Shown here: positions 44,649-57,928 of the stretch, piece after piece
How positions within the stretch are numbered: the first letter of the stretch is position 1
Layout: each line of letters starts with the position of its first letter
Source of the DNA: Apricaphanius iberus
Taxonomy: Eukaryota > Chordata > Actinopteri > Cyprinodontiformes > Aphaniidae
DNA length: 64,000 nt
NCBI GenBank assembly: GCA_028564705.1
Contig: JAPXFQ010001340.1
Location: 868,001-932,000 of the forward strand
Direction of reading: 5' to 3'
The notes under the pieces: generated by a model
Database searches by the model: none
The model's input: the letters and a program-made list of their open reading frames with translations, nothing else
Told to the model about the DNA's origin: nothing
Position numbers and translations under genes: made by a program

Positions 44649-46020
44649 GGGTTTTTCCCGTTGTTGAAGAACCGGAGAAGGAGCTAGAGCCAGAGTTTAA
44701 CCGTTTCGTAACTGGTTCAGTCTAATAACCAGTTTGCATTTCCACAGACGCGGAGTTTAGTTGGGGCTGCGTCTTATGGTTCGTTCAGACCAAGAGCTTT
44801 GTCAGCGTCACAAACGTCAAGATTACATGTTAAGTCTATGGTGGAGGCCGTTGGAGGAGCGTCACCGTCTCTGCGGCACTTTGTGAGCATTGGCTCCGTC
44901 ACCTTTTCCTGCTTTTCAAGCTTTAAAGCTCATAACGCCAGCAATGCAGAAGTTCAGCTAGTTTAACTTTTGACGGCGCTGACGGCCCTGAAGCGGCGCG
45001 TTAACCAATCAGAGGGTTTCATTTTAGTGATATCACTACACGTATCTCAACAATGGAAGACAAGCTCATCGTTGCCGTCTGCAATCACAGAGAAGTTTAT
45101 GATCCGTCCTCGCAGATTTAAAAAATCACAAATAACACTTACTTGTTTTGGTAGGCGATCTGAGCACCGATGTGGTTCAGGAGGTTGTCAAACTGGGCGC
45201 GGGACAAAAAAAGTAGCGCTGGGAGCGAACCTCATCCATACGTAGCTCCTGGAGCAAATGGTTAAAATCCCCAAATGCATCCGAAGAATCGGGTGTATCC
45301 ACAAACAGCGCTAATGCAGCAGAAGTCGATGTTGTCTAGCTTTATGAAGCAAATAAAGCCAAGTCACTCTCTCAATAAGATCCATCATAGTTCAGAATGT
45401 CCGGCAAATGAAGAAGCCCCGCCCACTCGCTCTTTTTTTGCTCAGAAGTGTCAGACTTTGCAAGCGTCAACATAGAAGCGTCAAACTAGATGCTTTGTGA
45501 GCTTTGCTTGACGCTGACAAAGTCCTTGGTCTGAATGCAGCATTAACGTCATCGAAGTCGTAGCACCCAAAGGTATCCCCCCCCATAAGAGAGACCACAG
45601 CAGGAAGAAGGATAACTAGATGGATAGGCGAAAGATAACAGAGGAGAACGCCGTCCTGCCATTTCGAATGCGGCTTTTGTGCTTCCCTACTTTGCTTGAT
45701 TTGCGAGGGTGTGTGAAAAACATGTCAACGATGAAAACCTTTGCAAGGTCAAGGAAGTATTGTATTTCCTCCTCTGACCAACACTGCTTGCTTTTGCTCT
45801 GTTTGTTTCACCTACCACAGTAGGCCAGCCCAAAACACCTGGTTGCGTCGGCATTGTGGGCGGTTCTTTAGAAAACACCAGTCTAGCCCAGCTTCGAGTT
45901 GTTTCACTCGTTCTGAACCGAAAAACGGGTGCTTTCGAGGTGGAAAATCAAAGAACCAGTTCAAAGTCACTCTAGCGCCGAACCAACTAAGGAACCTGTT
46001 CAATGGAAAAGGCCCCTTTG
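44649..46020. mobile_element. Probable outer DNA element interrupted by a MITE
   Basis: Left end GGGTTTTTCCCGTTG...GAGCTAGAG and the complement of the right end GGGGCCTTTTCCATTG...GCGCTAGAG are alike. Both flanks contain AACCGGTT/ACCAGTT-like motifs. Excising 44777-45545 would join 'ggggctgcgtcTTA' to 'acgtcatcgaagtcgtagca'. The class is not certain and no transposase is seen. Confidence 0.45.
44777..45542. mobile_element. Harbinger-like MITE with TTA target duplication
   Basis: Terminal inverted repeats of about 34 bases: left TGGTTCGTTCAGACCAAG then AGCTTTGTCAGCGTCA; right end complement TGCTGCATTCAGACCAAG then GACTTTGTCAGCGTCA (29/34 matching). TTA flanks it at 44774-44776 and 45543-45545. 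A 3-bp TWA duplication is typical of PIF/Harbinger. At 766 bp it has no transposase; the 91-codon frame inside shows no domain. Confidence 0.75.
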
Positions 46021-47413
<1,393 letters not shown>

Positions 47414-49024
47414 ACCACTGGACTCATTTTCCTTCTCTTCTTCTGAACGATTTAAAGTTCTTCTGCTTTGGTATTTTATTGTTCCTACAACCTGACACAT
47501 TTTATAATAAATCCTTTCTTCATCAACTATTTTCTTGTCTTTTTTTGAAAGCTAACAATCTACTATCTTAAAAATTAACTATGTAAATATGAAGTGGAAG
47601 GTTTTTACTCCCTGACCTACTAACCAGGATAAATATCAAGTGACGTAAATGTAATCCAAGGGATTCAGTCAGGCGCAGTGTGTTTTAAGGTATACCTCCA
47701 GAAAATACATTTATTTTAGATATATTGAAAGACTACCTTTCAAGTAAGCATTTAGCAAAACTAGAAAAGTCTTTTATCCACTGTTATTAGAGCAGAAGAA
47801 GCAAATCTAGTCTTAATTTTTTATCTCTTAGCCTGAGTTGCTTTGTTAAGATGTGAAGTTCCAGAGTCTTTAAATCAGCGAGACTTCAGAGGATTATTCT
47901 TTCTTTCTGTATTTACCAGTTTTACAAACCTTTTCAGTAAATCCAAATGCAACCAAATCAAAGACTTCAGGACTTCCTGAAATTACAAAGTTGATACACC
48001 TTGGATCAGAGCACCTCGAGGACACTGGAACCGGCTCTGTCCTTCAGGATGACAGAACTTGGCCTTCAGTTCTGCTGTGAGGAACCTTGGAGTTCCCAAC
48101 AGGTCTGTGAGAACCCCTCTGGATGTTATCAGGAACTGTGAGGATCTCCTTGATCGAACCCATTACCTGCTCTTTGTTACTCGCAATAATAGTTTCCTTA
48201 AAAGTTCTTGTAGAGTAAAAGTGTATCATTGGATCTGTAAGGTAGTCTTCATTGTGTTTAGATGTTTGGTCTTCTGGTCCATTTTGAACTGAAGTCCTCT
48301 CAACAAAAGTTTTTCTGAAGCATACACCCAAAGATCAGAAATAAATATCTAGCTTACTAATAAAACCTATTGGGAAATAGAAAAACAAGCCTTTACCTGA
48401 TCCGTAAAGACTCAGATTATCAGAAATACGAAAAAAACATCCTGTAGGCATAAGAATTGTGTTTTTTGAATATTTCCTTCAGGTTTGAGTTGTTTTGAAT
48501 GTTCAAAAACAATCGTAATCATTTATTGGAGCATAATTATTGGTTGCAATTTAGTTTTTAGTTTTTTTTTTTCAAACTAAATTAAACTAAGCTCCATGTT
48601 ATAGGTTCCATCTTGTTAAATGTAACGGTTTGGTGATAGCTGGGCCGATTGAACAGAATATTGAAAAATAAAACGTTTAACATTACAAGCATTTTTTAAA
48701 GCCATCATTAAAAGTACAAAACGTGAATGTGGTGTAAAAGAATCTTTATATAACATAGTTTAACTTCTCATTTAGTAAAAGAATGGTATGTGTAAGACTT
48801 CTGCAAAATAATTGAAACAATAAATAGGTTTGATTATCTTAGTCAAAATGTTTTAGATGCAAATTAAGCTGGCAAAACAAATGTTTAACTCATACCACTA
48901 AACTGATTCTTGGATCAATGAGCGGATATAAATATCCTTAATTTAACATAGTTTCCCTTAATAGAAAAAGGATGCATCTATACAATAATTTGCTTTAATT
49001 TTTAATCCAGTTTCTAAACCCGGT
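47414..49024. other. Intergenic; possible tiny Rex1-like remnant near 48059
   Basis: SSAVRNLGV at 48068-48096 recalls the VRNLGV motif of Rex1-type reverse transcriptases, followed by unrelated sequence. Nothing else is recognised. Confidence 0.3.
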
Positions 49025-49245
49025 CAGTAGGTGGCGGTAATGCGCAACTCGGTCGTTTTGGGACGGAAGAAGACTCGAAACGTAGTAGAAGAAGATTTTT
49101 GAATAATTTTCCTCCGTTAAGCTGCAGGGACGGTTCTGCTGAGAAAACCCAACACATTTTTATTTTATCCGGTAATTTCTGCAACAAAGACTCGGTGAGG
49201 GTCCGGTACCGATCGGTTAGCGGCCCAGTTGTTCCGTTTCAGCAG
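49025..49245 (+). promoter_or_regulatory. Candidate promoter and non-coding first exon of the TRIM at 50541
   Basis: CAGTAGGTGGCGGTAA (49025-49040) is CTCF-like. A GC-richer stretch follows, ending in TTTCAGCAG|GTAAAG (donor after 49245). The acceptor TTCGTTCTACAG before 50502 fits a 1.26-kb leader intron. Both sites are good matches but the pairing is inferred. Confidence 0.4.
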
Positions 49246-50540
49246 GTAAAGTCGACAAATAAGTAGAAAATAAGGAGCTAACTGCACTGTAAATGTCTCT
49301 TTAGTTGCATGCAGGTAAAAAAAAAAAAAAAAATACAGAGAGACGATAGGCGGAAATTGTTAGTAGGTTTTCAGCATCGGTATTTTTATTCACAAATAAA
49401 CATTTCTGCGGGATTCTTTTTTGTGGACTGGTGCATAAATCACGTCCAATTTATGTAACGCTTTTAGGGAGGCGCCAGGTAGCGTTTTTAATGATTTTGG
49501 ACCATTAATGTGCGCCGATTTAACTTCCTACATTTAAATCTGATTGGTCTACATCATTGGCTAAACATCTTCTGCCATGTGACTCTTGTTTAGTGAAACT
49601 TTTTCGGTTTAAATGTAAATAATGTCTCTATGGTCCCATTATTTTAAGTTTTCCTTGCACACAGGATTATTTTGTTTGATTAGTTTCACACAAACAATAT
49701 GGATTACTTTTATTGATTGTACCTTTGGTATACAAAGTATTAAAACGTCTAAAGAAATTTCCTCCCCCTTAAATTAATTCATTTTCATTTTGCAGCCCAT
49801 TCACCCATATTGTAGTGGTTTTCTGGGGGGGGGGGATTTGAAGGTTTTTATATAGGCCTGGTTGTGTTATTAAAGGGAGATATTTTCACTATAAAACTGC
49901 TGACATTTTTTTCTTGTTACAAGGCTTACTGCATTACCATAACTCTAACATTTGCAGCTTAACAGCATAATACGGTCGCTTACGGCGTGCACTCTGACTT
50001 CATGTGGTTACTTGTGAGAGGTAAATTGGAGTTATATCAAGTTATAGCTTGAATGTGCATATCTTGTAATGAAACAGTCATTAATTTCAGGTAGAGTTAT
50101 ATAACCTATCGCTCAAATGCTTTATTATAATCTACAATTTAATTTCTATTAAGTTTATTTGGTGGAGTTTATTTATTTATTTGATCTCTGCATGACTGTG
50201 GATCTGATCCCCATTTAGGCAGTTGACAGAGATGAAGACCAGTGATCAAATCAAAATATTATAAACAACCTCCTGCTGGTAGATATTATAGATCAGCCTC
50301 ACAGCAGCACATTTTCTGAACAGGATTACACAGATTTACTAAGATTACTCTGAAAAAGCAGGGATGAGATGAATGTGAGCAACAAAAAAAAGAAGTATTT
50401 TAAAACGTATTGGTTGTTTTGCTGCCATAATTGGAGCATTTTGCTCAAACACAGAATGGTTGCATATTTAAGTGATTTATAATGTTTGTTCGTTCTACAG
50501 TTTACAGACGACTCTGTCCAACATACCATATTTTGTTGTG

Positions 50541-52208
50541 ATGAAGTCTAAAAAGGACCCCAGCAAGGCGGAGCTGGAGCAGGATGCCATCTCCTGCTCC
50601 ATCTGTCTGGACCCGGTGAAGCATCCTGTAACTATTCCCTGTGGACACAGCTACTGTATAACATGCATAGAACGCTATTGGAACGGACGGGATCACTACG
50701 GAGTCTACAGCTGCCCTCAGTGCAGACAGACCTTCATCTCCAGACCTGTGCTGGTGAAAAACACTATGTTAGCTGCTTTAGTGGAGCAGCTGAAGAAGAC
50801 TGAGCTCCAAGCTGCTCCAACTGATCGATGCTATGCTGGACCTGAAGATGTGGCCTGTGATGTCTGCACTGGTTGTAAGATGAAAGCTGTCAAGTTCTGC
50901 TTAACCTGTTCAGCTTCTTACTGTCAGAATCACCTCCAACCTCACCATGATGCTCCACCGCTACAGAAACACAAGTTGTTGAACCCGTCCAAGAACCTCC
51001 AGAAGAACATCTGCTCTCATCATGATGAGGTGATGAAGATCTTCTGTCGTACTGATCAGCAGTTTATCTGTCATCTCTGCGTCAAGGATGGACATGAGGG
51101 ACATAAAACAGTCCCTGTGGCAGCAGAAAGAGCTGAGAAGCAGAAGAAGCTCAAGGTGAGTCGAAAAAAGATCCAGCAGAGAATCCAGGTTCAAGAGAAA
51201 GATGTGAAGCTGCTTCGACAGGAGGTGAAGGCCATCAATGTCTCTGCTGATAAAGCAGTGGACGACAGTGAGAAGATCTTCACTGAGCTGATTCGTCTCC
51301 TCCAGAAAAGAAGATCGGATGTGAAGCAGCAGATCAGATCCCAGCAGGAAACTGAGGTGATTCGAGTCAAAGAGCTTCAGGAGAAGCTGGAGCAGGAGAT
51401 CCCTGAGCTGAAGAGGAAAGACGCTGAGCTGGAGCAGCTCTCAAACACAGAGGATCACAACCAGTTTCTCCAAAACTACCCCTCACTGTCAGCACTCAGT
51501 GAGTCTACAAACCCATCTAGCATCAAGATTCGTCCTCTGAGATACTTTGAGGATGTGACAGCAGCTGTGTCAGAGCTCAGAGATAAACTACAGGACATCC
51601 TGAGAGACTCATGGACAAACATCTCACTGAAGGTCACTGAGGTGGACGTTCTGCTGTCAGAACCAGAAACCAGAGCTGGATTCCTAAAATATTCACAAGA
51701 AATCACTCTCAATCCAAACACAGCAAACGGGGAGCTGTCATTGTCTGAGGAGAACAGAAAAGTAACAAAAATGAACCAACAACAGTTTTATCCTGATCAT
51801 CCAGACAGATTTCCCGATTGGTTTCAGGTTCTAAGTAGAGAAAGTCTGACTGGACGTTGTTACTGGGAGGTGGAGTGGAGAGGAAAAATTGATGTAGCAG
51901 TTTCATACAAGAACATCAGCAGAACAGGGAGATTTGGATTCAATGACAAATCCTGGTCTTTATATTGTAGTAGAAACGGTTGCAAAGTTTATCACAACTG
52001 CATGAAAACTCCAGTATCAGGTCCAGTTTCCTCCACACTAGGCATTTACCTGGATCACAGAGCAGGTATTCTGTCTTTCTACAGCGTCACTGAAACCATG
52101 ACTCTCCTCCACAGAGTCCAGACCACATTCACTCAGCCTCTACATGCTGGAGTTTATGTTTATGCTGAGTCATCTGCTGAGTTCCTTAACCTGAATAGTC
52201 GGCAGTGA
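50541..52208 (+). CDS. Intact TRIM E3 ubiquitin ligase-like protein, 555 residues
   Basis: A predicted RING-type E3 ligase of the fish TRIM expansions, groups often linked to antiviral immunity. Domains: RING with Cys19, Cys22, Cys34, His36, Cys39, Cys42, Cys58, Cys61; B-box1 from Cys106 (CDVCTGCKMKAVKFCLTC); B-box2 around 160-195 (CSHHDEVMKIFCRTDQQFIC); coiled coil about 195-330, rich in Glu/Lys/Gln; PRY/SPRY about 370-550 (WEVEWRGKIDVAVSY, YLDHRAGILSFYSVTE). I start at the ATG at 50541, because 50472-50501 lies before a good acceptor (TTCTACAG, ending 50501) and is probably intron. The whole protein is in one exon. It is very similar to the gene at 61805, mainly in the coiled coil. Substrate and antiviral role are inferred only from the family. 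Confidence 0.93.
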   Translation: MKSKKDPSKAELEQDAISCSICLDPVKHPVTIPCGHSYCITCIERYWNGRDHYGVYSCPQCRQTFISRPVLVKNTMLAALVEQLKKTELQAAPTDRCYAGPEDVACDVCTGCKMKAVKFCLTCSASYCQNHLQPHHDAPPLQKHKLLNPSKNLQKNICSHHDEVMKIFCRTDQQFICHLCVKDGHEGHKTVPVAAERAEKQKKLKVSRKKIQQRIQVQEKDVKLLRQEVKAINVSADKAVDDSEKIFTELIRLLQKRRSDVKQQIRSQQETEVIRVKELQEKLEQEIPELKRKDAELEQLSNTEDHNQFLQNYPSLSALSESTNPSSIKIRPLRYFEDVTAAVSELRDKLQDILRDSWTNISLKVTEVDVLLSEPETRAGFLKYSQEITLNPNTANGELSLSEENRKVTKMNQQQFYPDHPDRFPDWFQVLSRESLTGRCYWEVEWRGKIDVAVSYKNISRTGRFGFNDKSWSLYCSRNGCKVYHNCMKTPVSGPVSSTLGIYLDHRAGILSFYSVTETMTLLHRVQTTFTQPLHAGVYVYAESSAEFLNLNSRQ

Positions 52209-54214
52209 TTTGAGGTCCAATCGGTTAAATTAGTTCTTAGGTTCAGTTTATTTAGTCTCCATATAGGTTCTGTTTCTTCAAAGACTTTCCTAGATAATCA
52301 CTGGATTTGTGACAATGATAATGGACTATTCAAATGCCAGTACATAGTATGAAGACATAAGTGGGTAGGTCTTTGTAAAATATTTAGATCCAAACTAAAT
52401 ATTTAACTCCAGCCAACTATTTTTGATCATAAAGAAGTGATGTAGCTAAAATTGAAACCTCTGATTTGCCAGCAGACCTTAGAGGTTTGCAAGACCTTTG
52501 TGAACTTTTATTTTAGCAGTGCACTTCTTCCTATCAGAAAGCAATTTTTTTGTATTACCTAAATATTTAACGTTGAGTAAAATGTATTTGTTGATAACTA
52601 AATACTATTGTAACATCTCTGTATGAGCGAGTCGGTAACAGTTCAAATCAAAATTACTTCATTTATTCCAAGAGGAAAGTTGCTTGTAGCTCATGTTTTC
52701 TTTAAATAGTTGTTATAGATGTTTCAATTGTGATTCAATGTGATCTGTTGGCCATTTTTTGATGTTGATGCTATTGCAACTTGCCAGCAAGAGGAGTCTA
52801 AATGCTAAATAAAAAACTGGATGAAAATCTTTGATTTGTTGATGGATTAAGATGTGTGCTTCACTTATTGCATTACCATACCTCTACTCATTCAAGAACA
52901 GTAAAACAAACTTTGTTACATTTAAAAACCATGAGTAGCCTACAGCTTACAGTAAAACACAACTCTCCTACATTAAGCAATCCCTCCAGGATTTAGCAAT
53001 GTTGCGATCACAACTAATAACGCAAATTCAGCCAGTCCCTGTAAATTTTGCACGTCGTGCTAATTTATCCCATTTTCGCTTTAACGCACATTCAACCAAT
53101 TGCGACTCACTTTCATTAGCTTATATCTGACGGCATATCTACACTCCCGTGTCTTATGTGAGAGGAATCAAGAATAAAATGTTACATTTGCATTTTTGCA
53201 AAGGAAGGAGCTATAGGTTACAGTTTCTACATTCCAGTTATTAAAATTCCTCACCAATTGGTGAAATTTGAATTTTGAATCCAAAATAGGACACCTGCGT
53301 GATGAGAAGGTATTTTTGTGGTGTCGATGGCTTTATACATTAGGGGAAAGGTTTCACGGATTAACCAGATTGACTATTGGCCACGGAGCAAAACATTGCA
53401 AAGGATTTCTTTTTTTAATCTTCAGTTAAGACTTCCTCAAAATCACTTAAAACAAAGAGGGAGAGTAGCTTAATTCATTAACCAGTGATTTGCAACCTGC
53501 ACACACGGCAGCATCGAGCGGCAACTTTTCAGGAAACATTCTTTGCCGATGACAGAAGCTGTAGTTTCAATTGCTTTTTACATCCAGTTATTTAGGATTA
53601 AAAACAGTTTTGACTAGTTTTTTTCTAGTCTACACTAGTTTTCTAGACCATCTAATTTTTTTTATTTTCGGCTTCGCAATCGTAACTTCGGCAGTGGATT
53701 GAGGCTCTTTTTCCATCTCTTGCTTTCGGTCGTGAAGAAACACGTTACAGCATCAAAATCAATAGACTCATTGCTGTGCTGCAACTAAGATGGAAAAATA
53801 TTTTTGTTGCTATCTCTAGACACAGAGACACCTGTGTGTTTTTAGAAAATAATTGAGATAATATTCCTAAATGTTCAGTGGCGTATTCAGGAGGTTAATA
53901 AAGAGGGGCTAAAAGGGCCCGGGATGGGTCTGGGACTGTAGCACCAAAATTAAAGCAGAGTTGTTCTCGTAGTGGGGACCCCATCTGAGCTGGTCACATT
54001 TTACAGTATTCATCTGTTAAAATTAAGCAACCTCAGGCATTTTAGGTAGCAACAATAACAAAAAAGTGATTAAGTGGTTTCTTAGAAACATCTCTGTAGT
54101 CTGTCTTTACAACATTCTTACTGCATAAAATTGCGACTCAACCATCATTACTCAGACAAGTGCCTGTCACTTTCATCAGAAATATGATGCATTTTGGTCC
54201 AAAAAGATTGACTA
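52209..54214. other. Intergenic, with a probable decayed DNA element near 52975-53150
   Basis: 'tccctccaggatttagcaat' and the GC-richer stretch after it resemble a dispersed fish repeat. No gene is supported. Confidence 0.4.
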
Positions 54215-57060
54215 AAAAGGCAAGGCTGTAAGGCAAGGCATTCTGATTTCTATAGCACACTTTCAACACAAGACAATTCAAGGTGCTTTACATGATTTGA
54301 GACAGAGATAATGCAGCATTTAAAAGCATGAAGTACAAACATAGAGAAAATTATAAAGAATAAATTAAAAAATAATAAAAAGCAGAATCATATCAGTTAC
54401 AGGCAACTCTAAATAGATTAGTTTTTATTTTAGATTTAAGAGTTCAGTGTCTCTGCAGCTTTGCATTCATCCAGTTTGTTCCAGACGTGGGGAGCATAGA
54501 GGCTGAAAGCTGCTTCTTCATGTTTGGTTCTGGTTCTAGGGATGATCAGTAGACTAGAGCTGGAGGACCTGAGTGGTCTGGATAGTTTGTACCATGGTAG
54601 CAGATCTGTAATGTACTCTGGTGCCATTTAATAATTTATAGATTAATAAAAGCACTTTGAAGTATATACTCTGAACTACAGGTAGCCAGTGTAAGGACGT
54701 TAGAATTGGAGTGATGTGTTCTACTTTCCTGGTTCTAGAGAGAACACAAGCAGCATCGTTCTGGATCAGCTGGAAACTGACTTTTTAGGCAGACCTGTGA
54801 AGGTACTGTTACTGTAATCAAGGTGGCTAGAAATAAATGCATTGAGTTTTTTTAGGTCTCCTTGTGTCATCAGTCCCTTAATCCTAGAAATGTTCCTCGG
54901 GTGATAGAAAGCTGACCTTGTTATTGCCTTTATGTGACCTTGGAGTTTCAGTCAGTTATTACACCTAAATTTCTGGCCTGGTCAGTAGTTTCTAGTTGGA
55001 CCAACTGAAGCTGTGCACCGATATTTAATCATTCTTTTTTGGGTCTGAAGATAAGTACTTCTGTTTTTGTTCAATTGGAGGAAATTATGGGACATCCAGC
55101 TGTTAATTTGCTCAATGCATTTATTAAGGATTTTTGACAGGTTCAACGTCACCTGATGACATAGAGATATAAAGCCGAGGGTCATCAGCATAGTCCTCAT
55201 GATCATTGAAAACTTTGACGAGGGCTGTCTCTGTGCTGTGGTGCTTACGGAAACCAGACTGATAAATATAAAAGCGGTTGTTCATAGTTAGGAAGTTGTG
55301 TAATTGTTGGAACACACCTTTTTCAGTAATTTCACAGATAAATTGGAGATTAGAGATTGGTCTGTAGTTCTGCATTAACGTCCTGTCTAAGTTCTTCTAT
55401 TTTAGTATTGGCTTGATAACTGCTGGTTTTAAAGCTTGGAGGAAATCACATGACAGGAGGGATGAGTTAACTATTTGGATCAGATCCGACCTGATGACTG
55501 GGAGGACTTTTTTTTTTTTTTTTTAAGAAAAACTGTTAAGATATCCAAGCAGCAGGTGGCAGAGCTTAGTTTATCAATAATTTCATCAAAGTTCGATTGG
55601 TTTATTTTTTGGAAATCAGTCATTTTCTCAGCACGGGTGTTAACTGGGTATATCCGCTGTATTTGGGTTAAAAGTGAGGTACTAATTCACATTCTGATGT
55701 TCAAGATCTTTTCAGTAAAGAAGCTGGCAATTTCATTGCAGGCCCTTGTGGCGCTTAGTTCGGGGGCTACTGTAACAAGAGGGGGAGCTAATCTCTCCAC
55801 TGTAGCAAAAGGTGTCCTTGCATGTTGTTTCTGTGACTAATCTGAGAAGAATGATTCCCTTGCACCTTTCAAGGTTAAGTGATATTTGTTCAGTCTCTCT
55901 TTGTATATCTCATAGTGAACCTGGAGCTGAGTTTTCCTCCATTTTCTCTCGGCTCGTCAACATTCCCTTTTTTTCACTGCATACCAGTGGATTGTTTCTC
56001 CACGGAGTTTTAACCTTAATTGGTGCAATCTTAATAATATCTGAAATTTTGGAAAGAAATTCATCTGTAAATCTGTTTTCTGAATTTGTGTTGGTAAATG
56101 TTGGAGATTGGGATCGGGTAGGAGTGTACATCAGTTTAAATTTTTCGGCTTAATTGTCGTTGAGGGAGCGTTTTTTTTTTTTTTTAAAGTAGTCGTATTG
56201 TGATTAGATTTTTTTTCTTTTTTTTTTTTTGCTGAGATGGTGCTTTCAAATGTGATATGGAAATGATCAGATAATACAATATCAGTTACTGAGATGTTGG
56301 ATATATTTAAGTCTTTGCTATTAGGTCCAGAGTGTGTCCCTGATTGTGTGTTGGTTCATTAATGTGCTGGGTTAGGTCGAAGTTATGGAGTGTATCATTT
56401 AATGCTTTTTCTCTATCTTCTGGGTAGTCAGTATGGATGTAGAATTCCCCCACAATTATGAACTGGTCATAGGCTATACATATTGCAGACCACAGGTCCT
56501 TGAAATCGTTAAAGTTTGTGGGTTATAGGTTTAGAAATAGGACTTTGTTTGGCTCATTTATCTCGGTAGCTAGGTATTTCGAAAGACTCAAATTCACCTA
56601 GTGATACCTTTTTAAAGTTTAAAGAGTTAACGAAGATTGTAGCAAGGCCTCAACCTCTTCTGTTTTTTCTGCTCTCATTAATAACATGATCATCTGTGGG
56701 GCAAGTTTCTGTTAGCAAGGCTTGTTCTGTCTAAACCAGTTTCTGATAGAAACAGAGCATGTACATCTTGTTTAATGATGAAATCATTTATTAGGAGAGA
56801 CTTTCCTCAACGAGACCTAGTACTTTATGTAGCTACTTTAATAGTTTTTTTTTGTTTTTTTAGGTGATTGAGAGATTATTTTTGCAAGCTATTATGAGAT
56901 TCTGTATTGTTCTATTATATTTAGTTTTTTTGTTTAGGGGTCCATTGTTTTTCATTACCGGGATTTTCCTTTCAAAATGACCGGACACATCTTGGTGGGC
57001 AGTGGGCCTGGAGGTTTTGTCTGGTTGTGACATCAGACACAATTTCTAAAGGTGAGCCAC
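54215..57060 (-). pseudogene. Nearly complete but decayed Rex1/Babar-like LINE
   Basis: Minus-strand remnants in order: pre-endonuclease region (from about 57040), endonuclease pieces (SLLINDFIIKQDVHALFLSE; SLGEFESFE; SKDLNISNISVTDIVLSDHF), reverse transcriptase pieces (NYRPISNLQFICEITEKGVF; YIYQSGFRKHHSTETALVKV), then C-terminus (LRSSSSSLLIIPRTRTKHEE; APHVWNKL) and tail at 54215. Many frameshifts and an internal deletion between the fingers and the YADD region (EDYADDPRLYIS) make it inactive. It is like the fragment at 24172. Confidence 0.8.
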
Positions 57061-57915
57061 ACTCCTTATAACCAGGGGCCGGGGTTAATCCGACTTTGGG
57101 TGTTTAAGGAATCCCTTTGTTTACTTGAGCTTTAAGGGTATCGAAAAAAATCTTAAATGGGGAAACAATTGATGATGATGAAGGTGTGGAGGGGTGATGT
57201 CCTTGTTTCCCGTTGTGTGTCTCAGCTGAGTAATATCTGTTGTTGAGGTTTGCAACTGCTTATTTATCTCTAGAGAGCTGAGTCTGCCTGTTCAGGGTCA
57301 TTTGGTGCTGCTCTTATCTTTTGTTTGGAACACAGTGGTATCTTGAAGTTCACATAGGAAAACAAGCTCGATAGAAAGATTCTCTGTCCTGTTGAGGCTG
57401 CGTTCATTTCTTGTAAGTGCTTTGCTCCACAAAAGGCTAAAACACGTCATTACTCTCTGAGAGCAAAAGAGAAACATAGAATTCTCCAGCCCTGCTATAC
57501 GTCAGGCAGGTGTGGTTGAGAGCCTGCCGCTCCCAGTGAAGCTCAGACAGTGGAGAAGTTTGGCTGACAATGGAGCTAAGCTACAAAAACTTTTCTACTG
57601 CTAGGAGAGTGGGTTGTGTCACCGTGGATTCCAGTCATATTCCGTAACAAAAAAAAAACTGTATAAAGCTTTTTAAAAAGATTCTCACATTTAAACAATA
57701 ACTAATTCATGGAAACACAAAGTTAAAATAAACAAGTTCTAAACCGACAAAACTCATTGGATATGGAAACGGCTTCAGAAGTACTACATTTGCCATGATC
57801 AAAGTGTTCTTGTTAACCCTGTTTTTATCTCTTTTATGAGACATTGAAAACAAGGATAAAGGGTCTGTATATTAACTCTACAGGAAATATTTTTTTTTTA
57901 TATGTATAGAAAAGC
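57061..57915. other. Intergenic, no gene recognised
   Basis: May include the 5' end of the LINE ending near 57060. Nothing else is supported. Confidence 0.4.
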
Positions 57916-57928
57916 CCTTTCTTTAATT

